A stretch of 64,000 nt of DNA from Chimonanthus salicifolius (lineage: Eukaryota; Streptophyta; Magnoliopsida; Laurales; Calycanthaceae), in NCBI GenBank assembly GCA_013350335.1, contig CM023539.1, positions 67,491,449-67,555,448 of the forward strand, given 5' to 3'. Under the pieces are notes generated by a model. It was not told the origin of the DNA and searched no databases. It worked only from the letters and a program-made list of their open reading frames with translations. A program made the translations under genes and the position numbers. This document shows, one piece after another, positions 46,504-57,544 of the stretch (position 1 is its first letter; the number at the start of each line of letters is the position of its first letter).

Positions 46504-47301
46504 TCATCTTGCAATAGGTACAGAAATGGGTGGGCCTTTGGTGTCCTGACAGATGTCAGAAAGATCTTTGGCCCGTGAAGTGGGAGCCTCATGAGTAGGA
46601 GGCATGAAAGGGTGAGCGGCGACTGAGGCAAGGCGTTCAACTGACACAGGAGTCATTACAAGATGACGACTACCATCCTGAAGTAATGCAGAGTAAATCT
46701 CATCCAAAGAGGGAAGAGGTCGTTGCCCAAGTAGTTGGGTCCGCTTAGGCTTAAATCCAGGATTGAGGGCAGCTAATAATGAAAAACTCAATTGTTGTTC
46801 AACGTACTTGCGAAACTTCAGTGTGTCTGCAGGAGCCTCAAAGGTAATGGATTGAAGCTAATCCAGTTCCAACCAACAAGACCGCATCTTCGAATAATAC
46901 TGGATAAGGGACAACTCCCTCTGTCGGAGAGTGGCAACAGCCTGAGATAATTCATAAATACCCCCATCAGAATAGAGAGTCTTCATCGTGTCCCAGACAT
47001 CTTTAGCAATAGGAAGAGTATAGACAAGTCTCTAGACTTGATCTTCCATGGAATGAAGAAACTAGGACTGGACCAGGGAGTTATACGCGGTCCAAGTGGA
47101 ATATTTAGGATCAATCTTAGCTGGTTCGGTAGCAGTACCATCGATAAAAGATGTCAGTTGCTTTGCAGTCAAGAACATCTTGGCAGAGTGAGACCATTCA
47201 AAGTAGTTAGTTTCATTGAGTAAGACCGTCGTGATCCGTCTAATCTATGGAGAGCCAGAAGAGGCCACATTGGGAGGAGAAGATGTAGAAGAGGATGCCA
47301 T
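46504..47301 (-). pseudogene. Copia gag (UBN2-type), interrupted
   Basis: The minus strand begins at ATG 47301 (MASSSTSSPPNVASSG), then reads ALAKMFLTAKQL-type SAKMFLTAKQLTSFIDGTA, KDVWDTMKTLYSDGG, LRQRELSLIQYYSKMRSCW and FLRKYVEQQLSFSLLAALNP-like text. These are the landmarks of the UBN2 gag domain of plant Copia elements. Stops at several places (after SGSP, LVQS, EDQV) show loss of function. A zinc knuckle is not readable. Confidence 0.7.
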
Positions 47302-48664
47302 AGTGCTGAACTATTGACCAAATCAGAGATGGGTCAAAATCACAGACGAAAGCCCAAAGATGCTGCAACAGATCTGAGAAGAAGAGCCAGAAATGGACCC
47401 CACTAAGCACAAGCGAGATCGAAAAGCTCGTAGATGGGATACATAGGCAAGGGTGAATCCGGTGATGTAATACCCAGGTGCACTTAGGCTGGTCCTACGT
47501 AGATTGAAGGAAAAAAAGACCCAAAACTGGGTGCACAAACGTCCCTGGCATCAATGTGAAGAAGTCTCCAAGTGGGTCCCACCATTGAGGGAAGGTGGGG
47601 AAGTCAGGTGCGATGAAATCAAAGGTCTTGGGTGAATCCAAGAGGCTTGCATCAAAGCCAAAAGATCCCAAGAGCAGAGAGATGTAGCCAGAAAAACCCA
47701 AAAAAGAGAGTTACTGACGTCCCAGGCAGCAGCGGAAGGAGTGGAAACGTAGTGGATCCCACATGATCCAAAAGAGAGAACCATCGGCATAGATAGAAAC
47801 CAGGGCCAGGGGCAGCAGTAGTGGTGGAGGGTCGACAACCAACAAAGCCCTGAGCCAGCCAATCGAAGTAGAAAACCAAAAATGGGTTTTTTCGAACGGC
47901 AGAATCGCTTGAAGAGGGACGGCACAGAAAGCAGACAAAGAACTTTCAAAACCGAGATCCAACCCTACGGATGGGTAGCCCTGTCAAAAACGGTGAAGGT
48001 AGGTAGGTTCACTCAAGCCTGAGCTTTGCCGGAGAAAGAGATCGAGATCGAAGGAGAATCTGCTGCAGAGAGACACAGACGGAAACCAAAAAAAAAAAAG
48101 TCCAAGTCTAAGTCTTGGAAAGTTGCGGAGAAGGAAGTTAGGAATCTTTCCTACCTAATACCATGTAGAATTATATTAAGAAAAGAAGAAGATGAAGAGA
48201 GAACACAAAGTATTTGGACAAGAATTCTTCTCTATGATTGTTTCATTTTATTGAACGTATAGAGGATACATGAATATATAATACAAAAGGAGTCATTTAT
48301 GGTGGCTAAGAAGGGAAATAAATAAATAAATAAGCAATTACAATAATTTCTACAGTTGACGATATATTTTGAGTCAGCTTTCCTAAACTAGTTCTGGTCA
48401 ACTATGTCTAGAAGGTGGGCCCACACAGTCTACTGGATGCCACAACAACAACTTCATTAGATTGCACTAAATATGCCTTTCTCATTCAAAATTTACATGA
48501 GCAAATGTACATGTTACCACCTCCTAGATTTCAATAGAAAGTGGAGAAAATTTTGCCTTGTAGTTCAAAATTGCCATTTATGGTTCAAGCAATTCCCAAT
48601 CCCCATATGCTGGCTTTTAGTAGTTCAACGGAACAATTTTTGAAGTTGGGATATCAGTGTGTTA

Positions 48665-48977
48665 TTTTGATAATACTGTCCTTTATTTTTCAGTGATCTG
48701 AAAACACAATGGTTGTTCTTGTCTATGTGATGACATAGTTGTCAACTTGTCACATAGAATGACACGAGATACAAAATCTCAAACCCTATCTTTAAAAGTA
48801 GTTTGGAATCAAAGACCTTGGGCATTTATTTTATTTATTTATTGTTGGCACTGAGGTAGCCCATTCTGGGCACTGTTTTATCTCAAGAGAAGAATGTTGA
48901 TCTTCTCAAAGAAACAAACGCTCTTGGTGTGAAACCATCTGGCACTTCTTTAGAGCAAAACCATCTCCTCTTAGCAA
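48665..48977 (+). repeat. 313 bp direct repeat, left copy (flanks the SINE)
   Basis: Runs from TTTTGATAATACTGTCC to CTCTTAGCAA and ends exactly where the SINE tail begins. The right copy starts at 49196, exactly at the SINE head. The copies differ at roughly a dozen positions. Confidence 0.85.
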
Positions 48978-49195
48978 ATTTTTTTATGACCGAAGGTGTC
49001 TAGACGTCTCACCCGTAGGGGACTTTACCCGACTAATCCTTTGAGGCATGTGCACACCTCTCTCCACACATACCAGGTTCAAGCGATGAGGAGTAACCCC
49101 ATGAGGAATGACCCAGAGGGGTTTGAGCATGAATTTAACTCAAGATCCCCTTCATAAGGGGAGCTTCTTGACCGTCTTGCCAACCCCCTCTGGGG
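48978..49195 (-). mobile_element. SINE, tRNA-derived, minus strand
   Basis: On the minus strand: an A-box-like TTGGCAAGACGGTCAAG near the head, a B-box-like GGTTACTCCTCATCGCTTG / CTTGAGTTAAATTC region, then GTGTGCACATGCC, GGATTAGTCGGGT, CTAGACACCTTCGGTCAT and a short A-run. The GGATTAGTCGGG...GACACC 3' end is that of widespread plant SINEs and is shared with the SINE at 63069-63260. It is 218 bp long. Confidence 0.75.
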
Positions 49196-49888
49196 TTTTG
49201 ATAATATTGTCCTTTATTTTTCAATGATCTGGAAACACAATTTTTTTTGAAACATTAACAGCTTTGATTCCATAAATAAGAGGGTAGTACAAAAGAAGGA
49301 CCTGAATATAGGAGAACTATACTCAAAATCGAAAAGAGAATAATAAACATAAATGCAAGAGAAAAGCAAGAGAAAGATACAAGATACTTCCAGAACCATC
49401 CCACACCAAATACAGCTGGGACCCAAACCCCTAGCTTTCAAAGCTAGCCAGTGGAAAGATTTCCAAGGCCAGCGCTTGTAAGTGAACACCAGCTTTTGCC
49501 AAGAAGTCTGCAATACAGTTTGCAGAGCGAGGTATATGAGTGAAAGTGATACCACCTATGCTGTACAATCTCCAAATATCCCTTGCAATACAAACCAACA
49601 TCCACGGGGGGAAACACAATGGTCGTTCTTGTCTATGTTGATGACATAGTTATCAACTTGTCACATAGAATGATACGAGATACAAAATCTCAAACCCTAT
49701 CTTTAAAAGTAGTTTGGAATCAAAGACCTTGGGCATTTATTTTATTTATTTATTGTTGGTACTGAGGTAGCCCATTCTGGGCACTGTTTTATCTCAAGAG
49801 AAGAATGTTGATCTTCTCAAAGAAGCAAACGCTCTTGGTGTGAAACCATCTGGCACTTCTTTAACTCAAAACCATCTGCTCTAAGCAA
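49196..49888 (+). repeat. 313 bp direct repeat, right copy, interrupted by a LINE
   Basis: Starts TTTTGATAATATTGTCC at the SINE head and ends CTCTAAGCAA. Removing the LINE and one target duplication (380 bp) leaves 313 bp, matching the left copy. Only this copy carries the LINE, so the LINE came later. Confidence 0.85.
49241..49609 (-). mobile_element. 5'-truncated LINE (RNase H end) with GGAAACACAA target duplications
   Basis: Poly-T at the left edge (tail of a minus-strand insertion), GGAAACACAA at 49231-49240 and again at 49610-49619. The minus strand reads FTHIPRSANCIADFLAKAGV, the end of a plant L1 RNase H domain with its last catalytic Asp (IADF). Only about 370 bp of the 3' end was copied. 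Confidence 0.85.
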
Positions 49889-50462
49889 TTGAAGACACCT
49901 TTCTAGCTGATCTGAGAGAATATCAATGGCTAGTCTGCAAACTCATCTATTATACCATCACTGGGCCTAACTTATATTTTTGTCTTCTTGGTTTAGTTAA
50001 CCAGTTTATGCATTCGCTGCAGACCTCCTATGTGTATGCAACTCATTGAATTTTTTGACATTTAAAATCTGCTCTAGGCCAAACTATGTTTTTAAGGCCT
50101 TGTCTAATGCTAATTGGGCTGGGCTCTCCTCTACTCACGGGTCTATCTCAAGTAATGTACTTTCGTGAGTGATTACCTTGTTACATGGAAGTAAAAAGAA
50201 AAGTTTTGTTCTCCACTCTAGTGCTGAAGTTGAAACTGCTTCATTGCTCATCTTGCATGTGAGATTATCTAGCTCTTGATCTTTATGCTGTTGCAATGGG
50301 AAAAAGGAAGAAAGTGATTAAAAAATCTCTATATTTTTCGTGTATTATATTATTATAAGGGAACCTCTTGTTAAAGAAGATGGACACAATGACCACATTA
50401 TAACTTAGTTGTGAAACATAGATAAAGTATGATATATATACATGCACATTGTTTTAGTTGTC

Positions 50463-51062
50463 TTTTTTTTTTTTTTTTTGAGCGGAACAAAGAAAGATTA
50501 TATTAACTGAAAAGAGAACAAATACAAAGGAGGGAAAGGTTCTAACAGAATTAGACCCAAAAGAGAAAAAGAAAAGAAAAAACATAAAAGAAAACAAAAT
50601 ACAAAAAAGAAAGAGGTCCTCCGATCTCAAAGGAGGAAAATGCCGGAGAAAATGTTGGTGACACCAAGTTTGGCAAAAACGTCTACCACTCCATTCGTTG
50701 TTCGGCTGATTTTGACAAAGGAAATGTCCCTCCCTAAAGGCAACTCCCTAATATCCCTAACCACAGTGATCAATTTCCATGACGGACGTCTTTGACCCTT
50801 TGCCCACTTAATTGCATTTGCCGAATCCCCCTCAATAATGAGTTGACCTTGTCCAAACATATTCCAGATGTTCAAAGCTCTCCTAATGCTAAGGATTTTC
50901 ACCTCATTGGAGTCTCTATTTCCCACCAACTCATTGAAGACAATGGAAGTAGTCCCTTCATGGTTCCTAAGTACACCACCTATCCCGGCAGGCCCCGGTT
51001 TCCCTCTTGATGCTCCATCAACGTTGAATTTCATGACATTTTGTTCAAGAGTCTCTATTGTT
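50463..51062 (-). mobile_element. 5'-truncated LINE, 600 bp, with 16 bp target duplications
   Basis: Poly-T at 50463-50479, then the minus-strand 3'UTR and an RNase H frame. CATTGTTTTAGTTGTC (50447-50462) and CATTGTTTTAATTGTC (51063-51078) are the target duplications with one mismatch. The truncation begins just upstream of the RNase H start. Confidence 0.9.
50627..51034 (-). pseudogene. LINE RNase H domain, complete catalytic set in a truncated element
   Basis: RNase H degrades the RNA strand of RNA-DNA hybrids. This 135-codon open frame holds the full domain: MKFNVDGASRGKPGPAGIGG (first Asp), GNRDSNEVKILSIRRALNI (Glu), IIEGDSANAIKWAKGQ (second Asp) and RTTNGVVDVFAKLGV (third Asp). The ATG start is simply a Met inside ORF2, since upstream RT is missing. 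The frame has no stop, so the insertion is relatively young, but without its own promoter and RT it is a dead copy. Related copies lie at 49241-49609 and 59790-60143. Confidence 0.85.
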
Positions 51063-51078
51063 CATTGTTTTAATTGTC

Positions 51079-51800
51079 CTAAAAAGAAATAAATCTAAAA
51101 TGGTATCCTACAATACTTTTCCTCAAGCTTGAGCATCAATATCAATCATGGCAAGCTTGCTAATGGTAAATTGGAGTTGAGAGTGTGATACAACTTTGTT
51201 GAGCATATCGGGCAATTTATCTTTGGAGACAAAGGTGTGGCTCTACTTTTGGAGGTAATATGGTCTCATATCAAGTGAGGTTTAACTTCAATATGCTTAG
51301 TATGCTCAACAATAGATTAGATGCAATCCGAACAGAAACTTGGTTATCAGAATACACGACCATAGTTTCCAAATGGAGAAAATCCTAACCTAGAAAGTAA
51401 TGTCTTGGGACACAACATTTCACTAGCAATGTTAGACGTGACACCATACTAAACCTCAACACTAGATCTTGCGACTTGATATTGTTTTTTAGTTCCAAGG
51501 AAACAATATTGCCACCAAAGATCGTGCAATATCTTGTTATAAATCGTCGATCATCTAAGGATTCTACCTAGTCAACATCAAAGTACGCAGAATTGTAGAG
51601 ACGACCATGTGAGGTATGGAGAAGTCATATTCTTGGAGATCCTCTTATATAATGAAGGATAAGAAAGACAACATCAAAATGAGTCCTTGCGGCATAAAAA
51701 ATTGAATTTCAACTCTAACAACATGAGATATGTTTTAACCAAGTTTATATTCTGGAATAAAAAAGGGTTCACCAGCATTGCACCCCAAATAATCTGTATC
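51079..51800 (-). mobile_element. Copia RT-RNase H C-terminal remnant, minus strand
   Basis: Near 51230-51110 the minus strand reads KDKLPDMLNKVVSHSQLQFT-like and SKLAMIDIDAQA-stop, the standard end of Copia polyproteins (LPDM-TK...KLG-IDI-AP-A-stop). Further right, broken RT-RNase H text extends to about 51800. No LTR was identified. Confidence 0.5.
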
Positions 51801-52146
51801 TGGATGTTACATACAAATATACCTGACTTTTGTAAAGCATGTCAACAACTGTCATAGCTAAACACACACAGCATCTGGTTTTATCTCTCTAATAATCAAT
51901 TATGAGATAATTCAGTTCTCTGGAAATTTTTAAATAATTATGGATTTGGTGTTTAGTACTTTAGTTTGATAAAGAAATTGCATTATTTGAATAGTTTTTG
52001 CCATCTGAAGATTGATTTCTGGTACCAATATTTGAACTTGGAACTTTGACCTCATTAATGTATTATTTTTACTTAAAAATATTCTCTACCTTTTGTCGCT
52101 CCTAAGACTATTTTTTCATATATTTTATTTGTTTGATGTAATTCAG
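51801..52146 (+). other. 3' end of the proposed NF-YC 5'UTR intron
   Basis: T-rich sequence leading to TTTGATGTAATTCAG at 52132-52146, a strong plant acceptor, 72 bp before the NF-YC start codon. Confidence 0.5.
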
Positions 52147-52218
52147 TTTTATACTCATGTGATGAGCAAAGATTAATCAAAAGAGAACTTCAAACAATAC
52201 ACATACTCTGCATTGCTC

Positions 52219-52995
52219 ATGGATCACTCTGGACAACAGCCGCAACCAGTGATAGGGGTTGTTAGTGGTGCAGCTCAAATAGCATATGCTGCTCCTGCCT
52301 ACCAAGCTGCTCCAGTAGTTGGAGCTTTGGCTTCACCAACTCAACCTTCTTCATCATTTCCTGCATCCCCTACTCAGCTTGCATACCAGCAGGTCCAACA
52401 CTTCCACCACCACCACCACCAGCAACAACAGCAACAGCAACAGCTTCAGGTCTTCTGGACGAACCAAGTGCAAGAGATAGAGCAGACAGCTGATTTCAAG
52501 AACCATAGCCTCCCACTAGCCCGAATCAAGAAAATAATGAAGGCAGATGAGGATGTCCGGATGATATCTGCTGAGGCCCCAGTGGTATTTGCTAAAGCAT
52601 GTGAGATGTTCATCTTGGAGTTGACACTGCGTTCATGGATCCATACTGAGGAAAACAAGCGAAGGACGTTGCAGAAGAATGACATTGCTGCTGCCATCAC
52701 AAGGACTGACATATTCGACTTTTTGGTTGACATTGTCCCGAGGGATGAGCTAAAAGAAGAAGGGCTTGGTATCCCCCGAGTTGCGATGCCAACAGTTGGT
52801 GCTCCTCCTGATTCAATCCCATACTACTATGTTCCACCACAAGTAGCTTCCCCAGGAATGATGGTTGGGAAGCCAGTGGATCATGCTGCAGCTGCAATCT
52901 ATGGCCAACAACCTCAACCAGTGGCTTATATGTCCTGGCAGCAGCCTCAACCTCAGCCACACCAGCAGCAGCAGCAGCTGCCTGATAGTGGCTAA
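52219..52995 (+). CDS. NF-YC: Nuclear factor Y subunit C (histone-fold transcription factor), NF-YC1/4-like
   Basis: A 258-codon intronless frame, the usual layout and size of plant NF-YC genes. The start is ATG 52219; two in-frame codons upstream begin with TTG and are not counted. The N-terminus (1-75) is Ala/Pro/Gln-rich with His5 and a CAG/CAA-coded Gln run. Residues about 78-175 are the NF-YC histone fold: [71 protein letters not shown] and [14 protein letters not shown], all strongly conserved. The C-terminus keeps [16 protein letters not shown] and a Gln/Pro tail like NF-YC1 and NF-YC4. NF-YC pairs with NF-YB, and the dimer binds CCAAT with NF-YA, or acts with CONSTANS-type proteins in flowering, light and ABA responses (family knowledge). 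It is complete and probably functional. Confidence 0.97.
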   Translation: MDHSGQQPQPVIGVVSGAAQIAYAAPAYQAAPVVGALASPTQPSSSFPASPTQLAYQQVQHFHHHHHQQQQQQQQLQVFWTNQVQEIEQTADFKNHSLPLARIKKIMKADEDVRMISAEAPVVFAKACEMFILELTLRSWIHTEENKRRTLQKNDIAAAITRTDIFDFLVDIVPRDELKEEGLGIPRVAMPTVGAPPDSIPYYYVPPQVASPGMMVGKPVDHAAAAIYGQQPQPVAYMSWQQPQPQPHQQQQQLPDSG

Positions 52996-54404
52996 GAGCT
53001 CAGAGTAGCACTTGAGGTAACTGTTTTTCATGTAAAATTGTTGTTTGTACTTCGTAGTAGATAGAAGTATCATTAGTATGTACAATGGAATAATGAAAAT
53101 GTTGCAGTATCTATGCAAGTTATGTTTGTTACTGTAGTAATGTTGCCAATGTTTTGTATCAAGTTGTAAAGGCTTGGGTTTTATCCCAGCTGCTTTTCGT
53201 GAGCTTGTATTAAGAATGTTAAGAAACTGTGTGCTTTCTATCCTTTGTTTTAACCTTAAGCATAAGCAGTTAACCTTGAAGTATGTTCATTGTAATTACA
53301 ATAATTTGAGGCTCTGAGCCAACTAAATGGTCCTTATAAGCTGATAGTGTAATAGGTGAGTTACATAGATTATCATTGTTGCAGATTAGGTCATTTAGAC
53401 TGCTGAATCAAATGGTTTTTTTTTTTTTTTATATTTCCAAATCAGTTTGTATTATTCAATCATTACTGCCAGTACATTTTTTCCCAGTTCATAGGTAACA
53501 TCTGTAAAACAATGGTATATAACTCAGCTTACTAGCAATGACAGAATTATAGCTGAGACAACTGTGTTGATCAGAACCTGTGGAGAAAATGAAAAAAGTA
53601 CAGTAATAACAATAATAAACTACAATAATACAGTCATAATTTTGATCATCTAGTTTTAGATATTCCACTCAGCCAAGTATTCTGCGAGGTCAAATGCTTC
53701 TCTGTCATTGTGTATCCATGATCATTTTTTTGCTAAATGCTAATTTCTTTCTTCCGTTCGATAGTGAAGGTCAGATCTGGAAAGTTAATACCGGAATATG
53801 TTATTATCATCATGGCCATTATCATCATTAAACCTACTTCTCTCATCTATTTAGAGATGGTTTAGGAAGTTGCTCTCTCTGAAAGTGTAAAACTTATTAC
53901 TGAATTTGACATGTTATTTACCTCGAGCCAACTTATTCGGCTCAGTATGTTACTTCCTTTTCTTGTATTACAAAGATGTGTAACTAAATCTCATTTGCAG
54001 TGATGTGACAGTTGATCAAACAAATAACATGGGTAGTTCTAGTATGCCCCCAACTCGGCAGTGTAGAAGGTCTTTGCATGGATACTGGATAGATTCCACA
54101 CAAATTTTTTTAGGGTATGGTAGTGTCTAGGTTTTAAAGATTAATGATGAATTGGGCAAAGAATATAACAGTGGGTGTAATTCAGAACAAGGTTCAACCA
54201 TGATTCAAATCTATTACTGATATCTCTGCACGGTGCACACTAGGACTTTCCCACCGGAGATACAGAATTGGGGGAGTCGGGGATGGGGAAGAATGTCTAG
54301 AAACTGAGGGAAGATGATTTGCATTCTTAATAATTTTTTAGTAGTTGTCAATAATTGAGTAACTGGGTTCACTTTTCGAATGCACATTAGCAATCATTGT
54401 TGCT
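52996..54404 (+). other. 3'UTR and downstream spacer of NF-YC
   Basis: Candidate poly-A motifs (AATAATGAAAAT near 53090) lie within 100-200 bp of the stop. GAGGTAACTG at 53013-53022 could be a 3'UTR splice donor. Beyond about 53250 no gene was recognised. Confidence 0.4.
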
Positions 54405-55490
54405 TCAAACCTGGCCGTATCGGCGACACATGTAAAGTATTGGCCAACATGGCGATTCAACGGCCCGTATTGTATCGGGCAATTTCAACAAATATGGGCG
54501 ATGGCTATGGTATATTGGCCTTATGTAGATTTTTTTTAAAATTATCATTTCAATCATTTTTGGGTTTAAATTTTGTATTCAATATAAATTTAAGAAGGTT
54601 TAGAAGCAAATTTTTCATGTGCAAAAGATATTCATCCATTCAAACCTCTTTTTCCATTTTGAGTAATTTTTATCAATTTCTTCTTCTTTTTTTCTCTAAA
54701 ACAAATCCAATTTTGAATTTATTATTAAAATAATTAATGAAATGATATTGAGTGTTTATAGAATCTGATGGAGATGTCTTAACTTGATTGATATAATTTG
54801 TAAAATGTTCTTCATTTGCTATTCTTTGGAGCTTGTAGTGGGAACATAATAAAAGAATTTTCAGAGGCATTGCTGAATCCAGTGGTGTTAGTTGCTAGTT
54901 GTAGTTTCACTATGTGTGCATCATAGGCCGCCTCTCTTTTGGAGTTCCAGAATATCTCTCTGTCTGACATTTTACGTGCATGGAAAGAATGTGCCGACTT
55001 ATCTTGATCTACTTTAGTTCTCTTTTATTGTAGTGGTAGAAGGTTTCCTCTTAGCTTTCTTTTGTTTTTGGTTTTTTTTTTTTTTTTTGGCTTGTATTCT
55101 TCTATGTTTCTGCACCTCTGGTGCTTCTATCTATTATATATGAACCATTTCAAAAAAAAAAATTATAAAATGTTTGTTTATTTTAAATTATTGGCCAATA
55201 TATAGCCAATATCAACCTCCTTTCTCTTTTTTTTTCTAGTCTCGTCTATTTTTTTTCTGAATAAAATAAATAAAAAAAAAACTAAAAAAAAGACCTTTTT
55301 TTAAAAAAAAATTAAAAAATGAAAATATCAGTCAATATCATGGCCAATATTTATCTAATATAGACAAATATCGGTGGGGCTCATAGATGAATGTTTTATT
55401 TTTAGAAAAAGCCCGATAGCGATATCATGGCTCATATTTCAACCTATATATCGGCCAATACAATATACATCTGCCTATATTTTAACTTAT
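54405..55490. mobile_element. Inverted-repeat element rich in TATTGGCC / ATATCGGCC words
   Basis: The left part (ACATGTAAAGTATTGGCCAACATG, given here only as the core TATTGGCCAACAT) and the right part (in reverse complement TATTGGCCGATAT) are loose inverted repeats about 1 kb apart, with several more GGCCAATAT and CCGATA words inward. No protein is encoded. A LINE is nested inside. Limits and class (foldback or MULE-like) are uncertain. Confidence 0.4.
54810..55165 (+). mobile_element. 5'-truncated L1-type LINE with TAAAATGTT target duplications
   Basis: The plus strand reads RIFRGIAESSGVV and NISLSDILRAWKECADLS-stop, the same C-terminal text as the LINE at 40018-40911. A 3'UTR and an A-run (55152-55162) follow, and TAAAATGTT occurs at 54801-54809 and 55166-55174. 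The LINE lies inside the inverted-repeat element. Confidence 0.75.
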
Positions 55491-56781
55491 GGTCGAGTGC
55501 TCTAAGAGGTCTGAATACTTTCGTTTAAAAAAAAAAAAAAATGCTGTAGCTTCAAGCACATAAGACAACTGATATGAAACTGCTATTTGAAGATCAGAAC
55601 ATCACTGGTTCACATGAATTGTGTAGTAAAGAGCATTCAAATTTTCCTTTTTAAATTTATTACTAACTTAATTTAAAAGTTATATTTTAAATTTTACAAA
55701 GATTCATGATGAATCGATTCACAATGGATAATTTTTCTGGTCGGGCATTCCTCAGCTGAAAATTTTTAGGTTATCAAATTTCTATGTGTAGGATGCATAC
55801 ATTCTCCAAGTCATCAAGAGACTTTTTTAAATTATACAGGTTTCGGCAACAATATAGGTCATATTTAGACAGGTTCGAGTCAGTCTGACCCATATTGCCT
55901 AACTGGGTGCAATATTCCAAATCAAATAGACTTGAGACATTTGATGGGTCTGGTCTGAGTTATGAATGGTCCGAGCCAACTATTTCGTCAACTTGCTAAT
56001 AAGTTCAAGCTCTAGCTGATGGAAAAATGATTTAATGTGATCCAAAGTACTTATCATGAATTTGTACCTCATGAGCTGTGACATTCTTTTTTTCTAATAA
56101 TAAGTATATGAAAAGATTGGCCAGAACACTTGGAGATTAAATCACAGTTTAAAAATTTTTTTAAAAAAAAAACTCGGGTAAGTCAATTTGAATTTAACAG
56201 AGATCTGAATAAAAATAATAGAAAATGAAAAAATAAGTGAAAATGAAAGATGGGAATTTCTCTTTGAGGAGAAATCAATGTCCTTTGGTTTCACTTCGAG
56301 GGAAAGTGATTTCCTAGCGAAGGGATATGTTTAGAAAATTCTTCTTTGATCTTTCATTATTCATTTATGTTAGGTGTGGATGGCTCAAATTCAACAACCA
56401 TACATATGTGGGACCCATGTTTAATTAAAATCTAATATCGAGATGGTGTTGAAGTGTATAAGAAAGCATGATTGACCACGTTGGGAAGTTTGCATAGGTA
56501 ATTGTTGATGACTCCATTTTGTAATGCAATAGGATTTTGCATTGGCTTAATTAATAAAGGTTTCCTAAGTAAAGTGGGAGTCCTTGTTGTAAATGAAGAC
56601 TACAAGTGGGACAATTGGTTTGCATACAATACCACCTTGTACAGCAACTCAAGTGAGGAGACGGTGGACAGTAGGATTACATGGCAGTGGAGAAGGATTC
56701 CTAATGCAACGCAATTACAGAGGACCGACGGTACGAGACACCTGTGAAGAGTGGTACACGGCAGCCATAGAGTATAGTTGA
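55491..56781. other. Unassigned spacer
   Basis: AT-rich DNA with no recognised gene. The frame at 56502-56747 has no motif. Confidence 0.4.
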
Positions 56782-57544
56782 TGTTGGATTGAATTAGAAT
56801 TCTAATTCAATGGATCGGTGCCATGGATCTTATATATACAACCAGTAATACAGTCGTGCAAGGTCTGTTGCAATCAGCCAGGGTTAAAGTAATTAACAGA
56901 GATAGAGCCAACATGAGACTCCAAAGAGAAGGACTGTGAAGGTGTATTGTGAAGAGAGATACACGAACATATCAGAGAGGTGTTCTTTTAGGAGTGAGAG
57001 ACCCGAATTGTTTCACAGAGAACTGCAGTAGAAACAAAGGGCACGCAGGCAGCACTTGTGACATCGTCCATAGTGCAAATCTTAGAGAGAGAGAGAGTGT
57101 GTATGAATTCTTTAAACCCAAGGCGTGGTCTGTAGAGGGGTGTGTTGCTGCCAGGGCCGTCTATCGGAGAGGGACGGCAGAGCAGAGATCAAGGCAGGAC
57201 CAGAGTTGGTTCTCCAAGTATTCTGGAGCAGAAAACAGCGTTGCAGTGCTATAGTAGCAGTGGTGACGTTTACAGACAGTACTCAGGTAGTGAGCAAGGA
57301 GGCGCAACAGGTGATAAGAAGAGACGCATACAATAGTGCTTGCTGTAATCACAAGGCAGATTATCATTGAGTTATTCTTGTGTATATCTATCTTCTTAAT
57401 TCTTTTCTCTTAGTAAAAGATACACATTCTGTAAACGTAGGTCAGAGGTTGGCCGAATCACGTAAATCTTTTATGCTCTGTGGTGCTTGATTGTTGTTGT
57501 TGATTATCCCGATCGATTATGTTATTCCGCTTTTAAACTCAACA
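56782..57544 (+). mobile_element. Probable isolated Copia LTR
   Basis: Starts TGTTGGATTGAATTAG and ends TTTTAAACTCAACA, has a TATA-like ATCTTATATATAC near 56828 and a purine-rich body, and is followed by ATTT, as many Copia LTRs are before a tRNA-Met site. The site itself is not present and the flanks GTTGA and ATTTA do not match, so an internal deletion is likely. The short frames at 56949-57370 have no motif. Confidence 0.5.

Larger units (their letters stand above)
41997..48447 (-). mobile_element. Full-length Copia retrotransposon with ACAAC target duplications, coding region decayed
   Basis: LTRs lie at 41997-42286 and 48164-48447 (minus sense TGTTGTGG... to ...TTCTACA), clearly alike but with several indels and substitutions. 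Both flanks are ACAAC (41992-41996 and 48448-48452). The minus-strand primer site TGGTATTAGGTAGG adjoins the right LTR; the polypurine tract TTGAGGGGGAG adjoins the left one. Domain order on the minus strand is leader, gag, protease, integrase, RT and RNase H, as in Copia. A 944 bp solo LTR is nested in the RNase H region. Many stops and shifts show it cannot act. Confidence 0.92.
48448..50300 (+). mobile_element. Copia RT-RNase H relic on the plus strand, partly duplicated
   Basis: Readable fragments in changing frames: AFLIQNLHEQMYMLPPPRF (48480), MVVLVYVDDIV (the YVDD box, intact in the second copy at 49618), FISREECCSSQ-like and LLKETNALGVKPSGTSLEQN, EYQWLVCKLIYYTITGPNLY, QFMHSLQTSYVYATH and SFVLHSSAEVETASLL (RNase H). 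The N-terminal RT, integrase and LTRs are missing. A SINE and a LINE have inserted, and 313 bp of it occurs twice (48665-48977 and 49196-49888 minus the LINE). Confidence 0.75.

Noticed and set aside
56949..57370. Several overlapping frames, considered as a viral or unknown gene
   Set aside because: They fall in an LTR-like body with TG...CA ends, overlap in three frames and show no domain.
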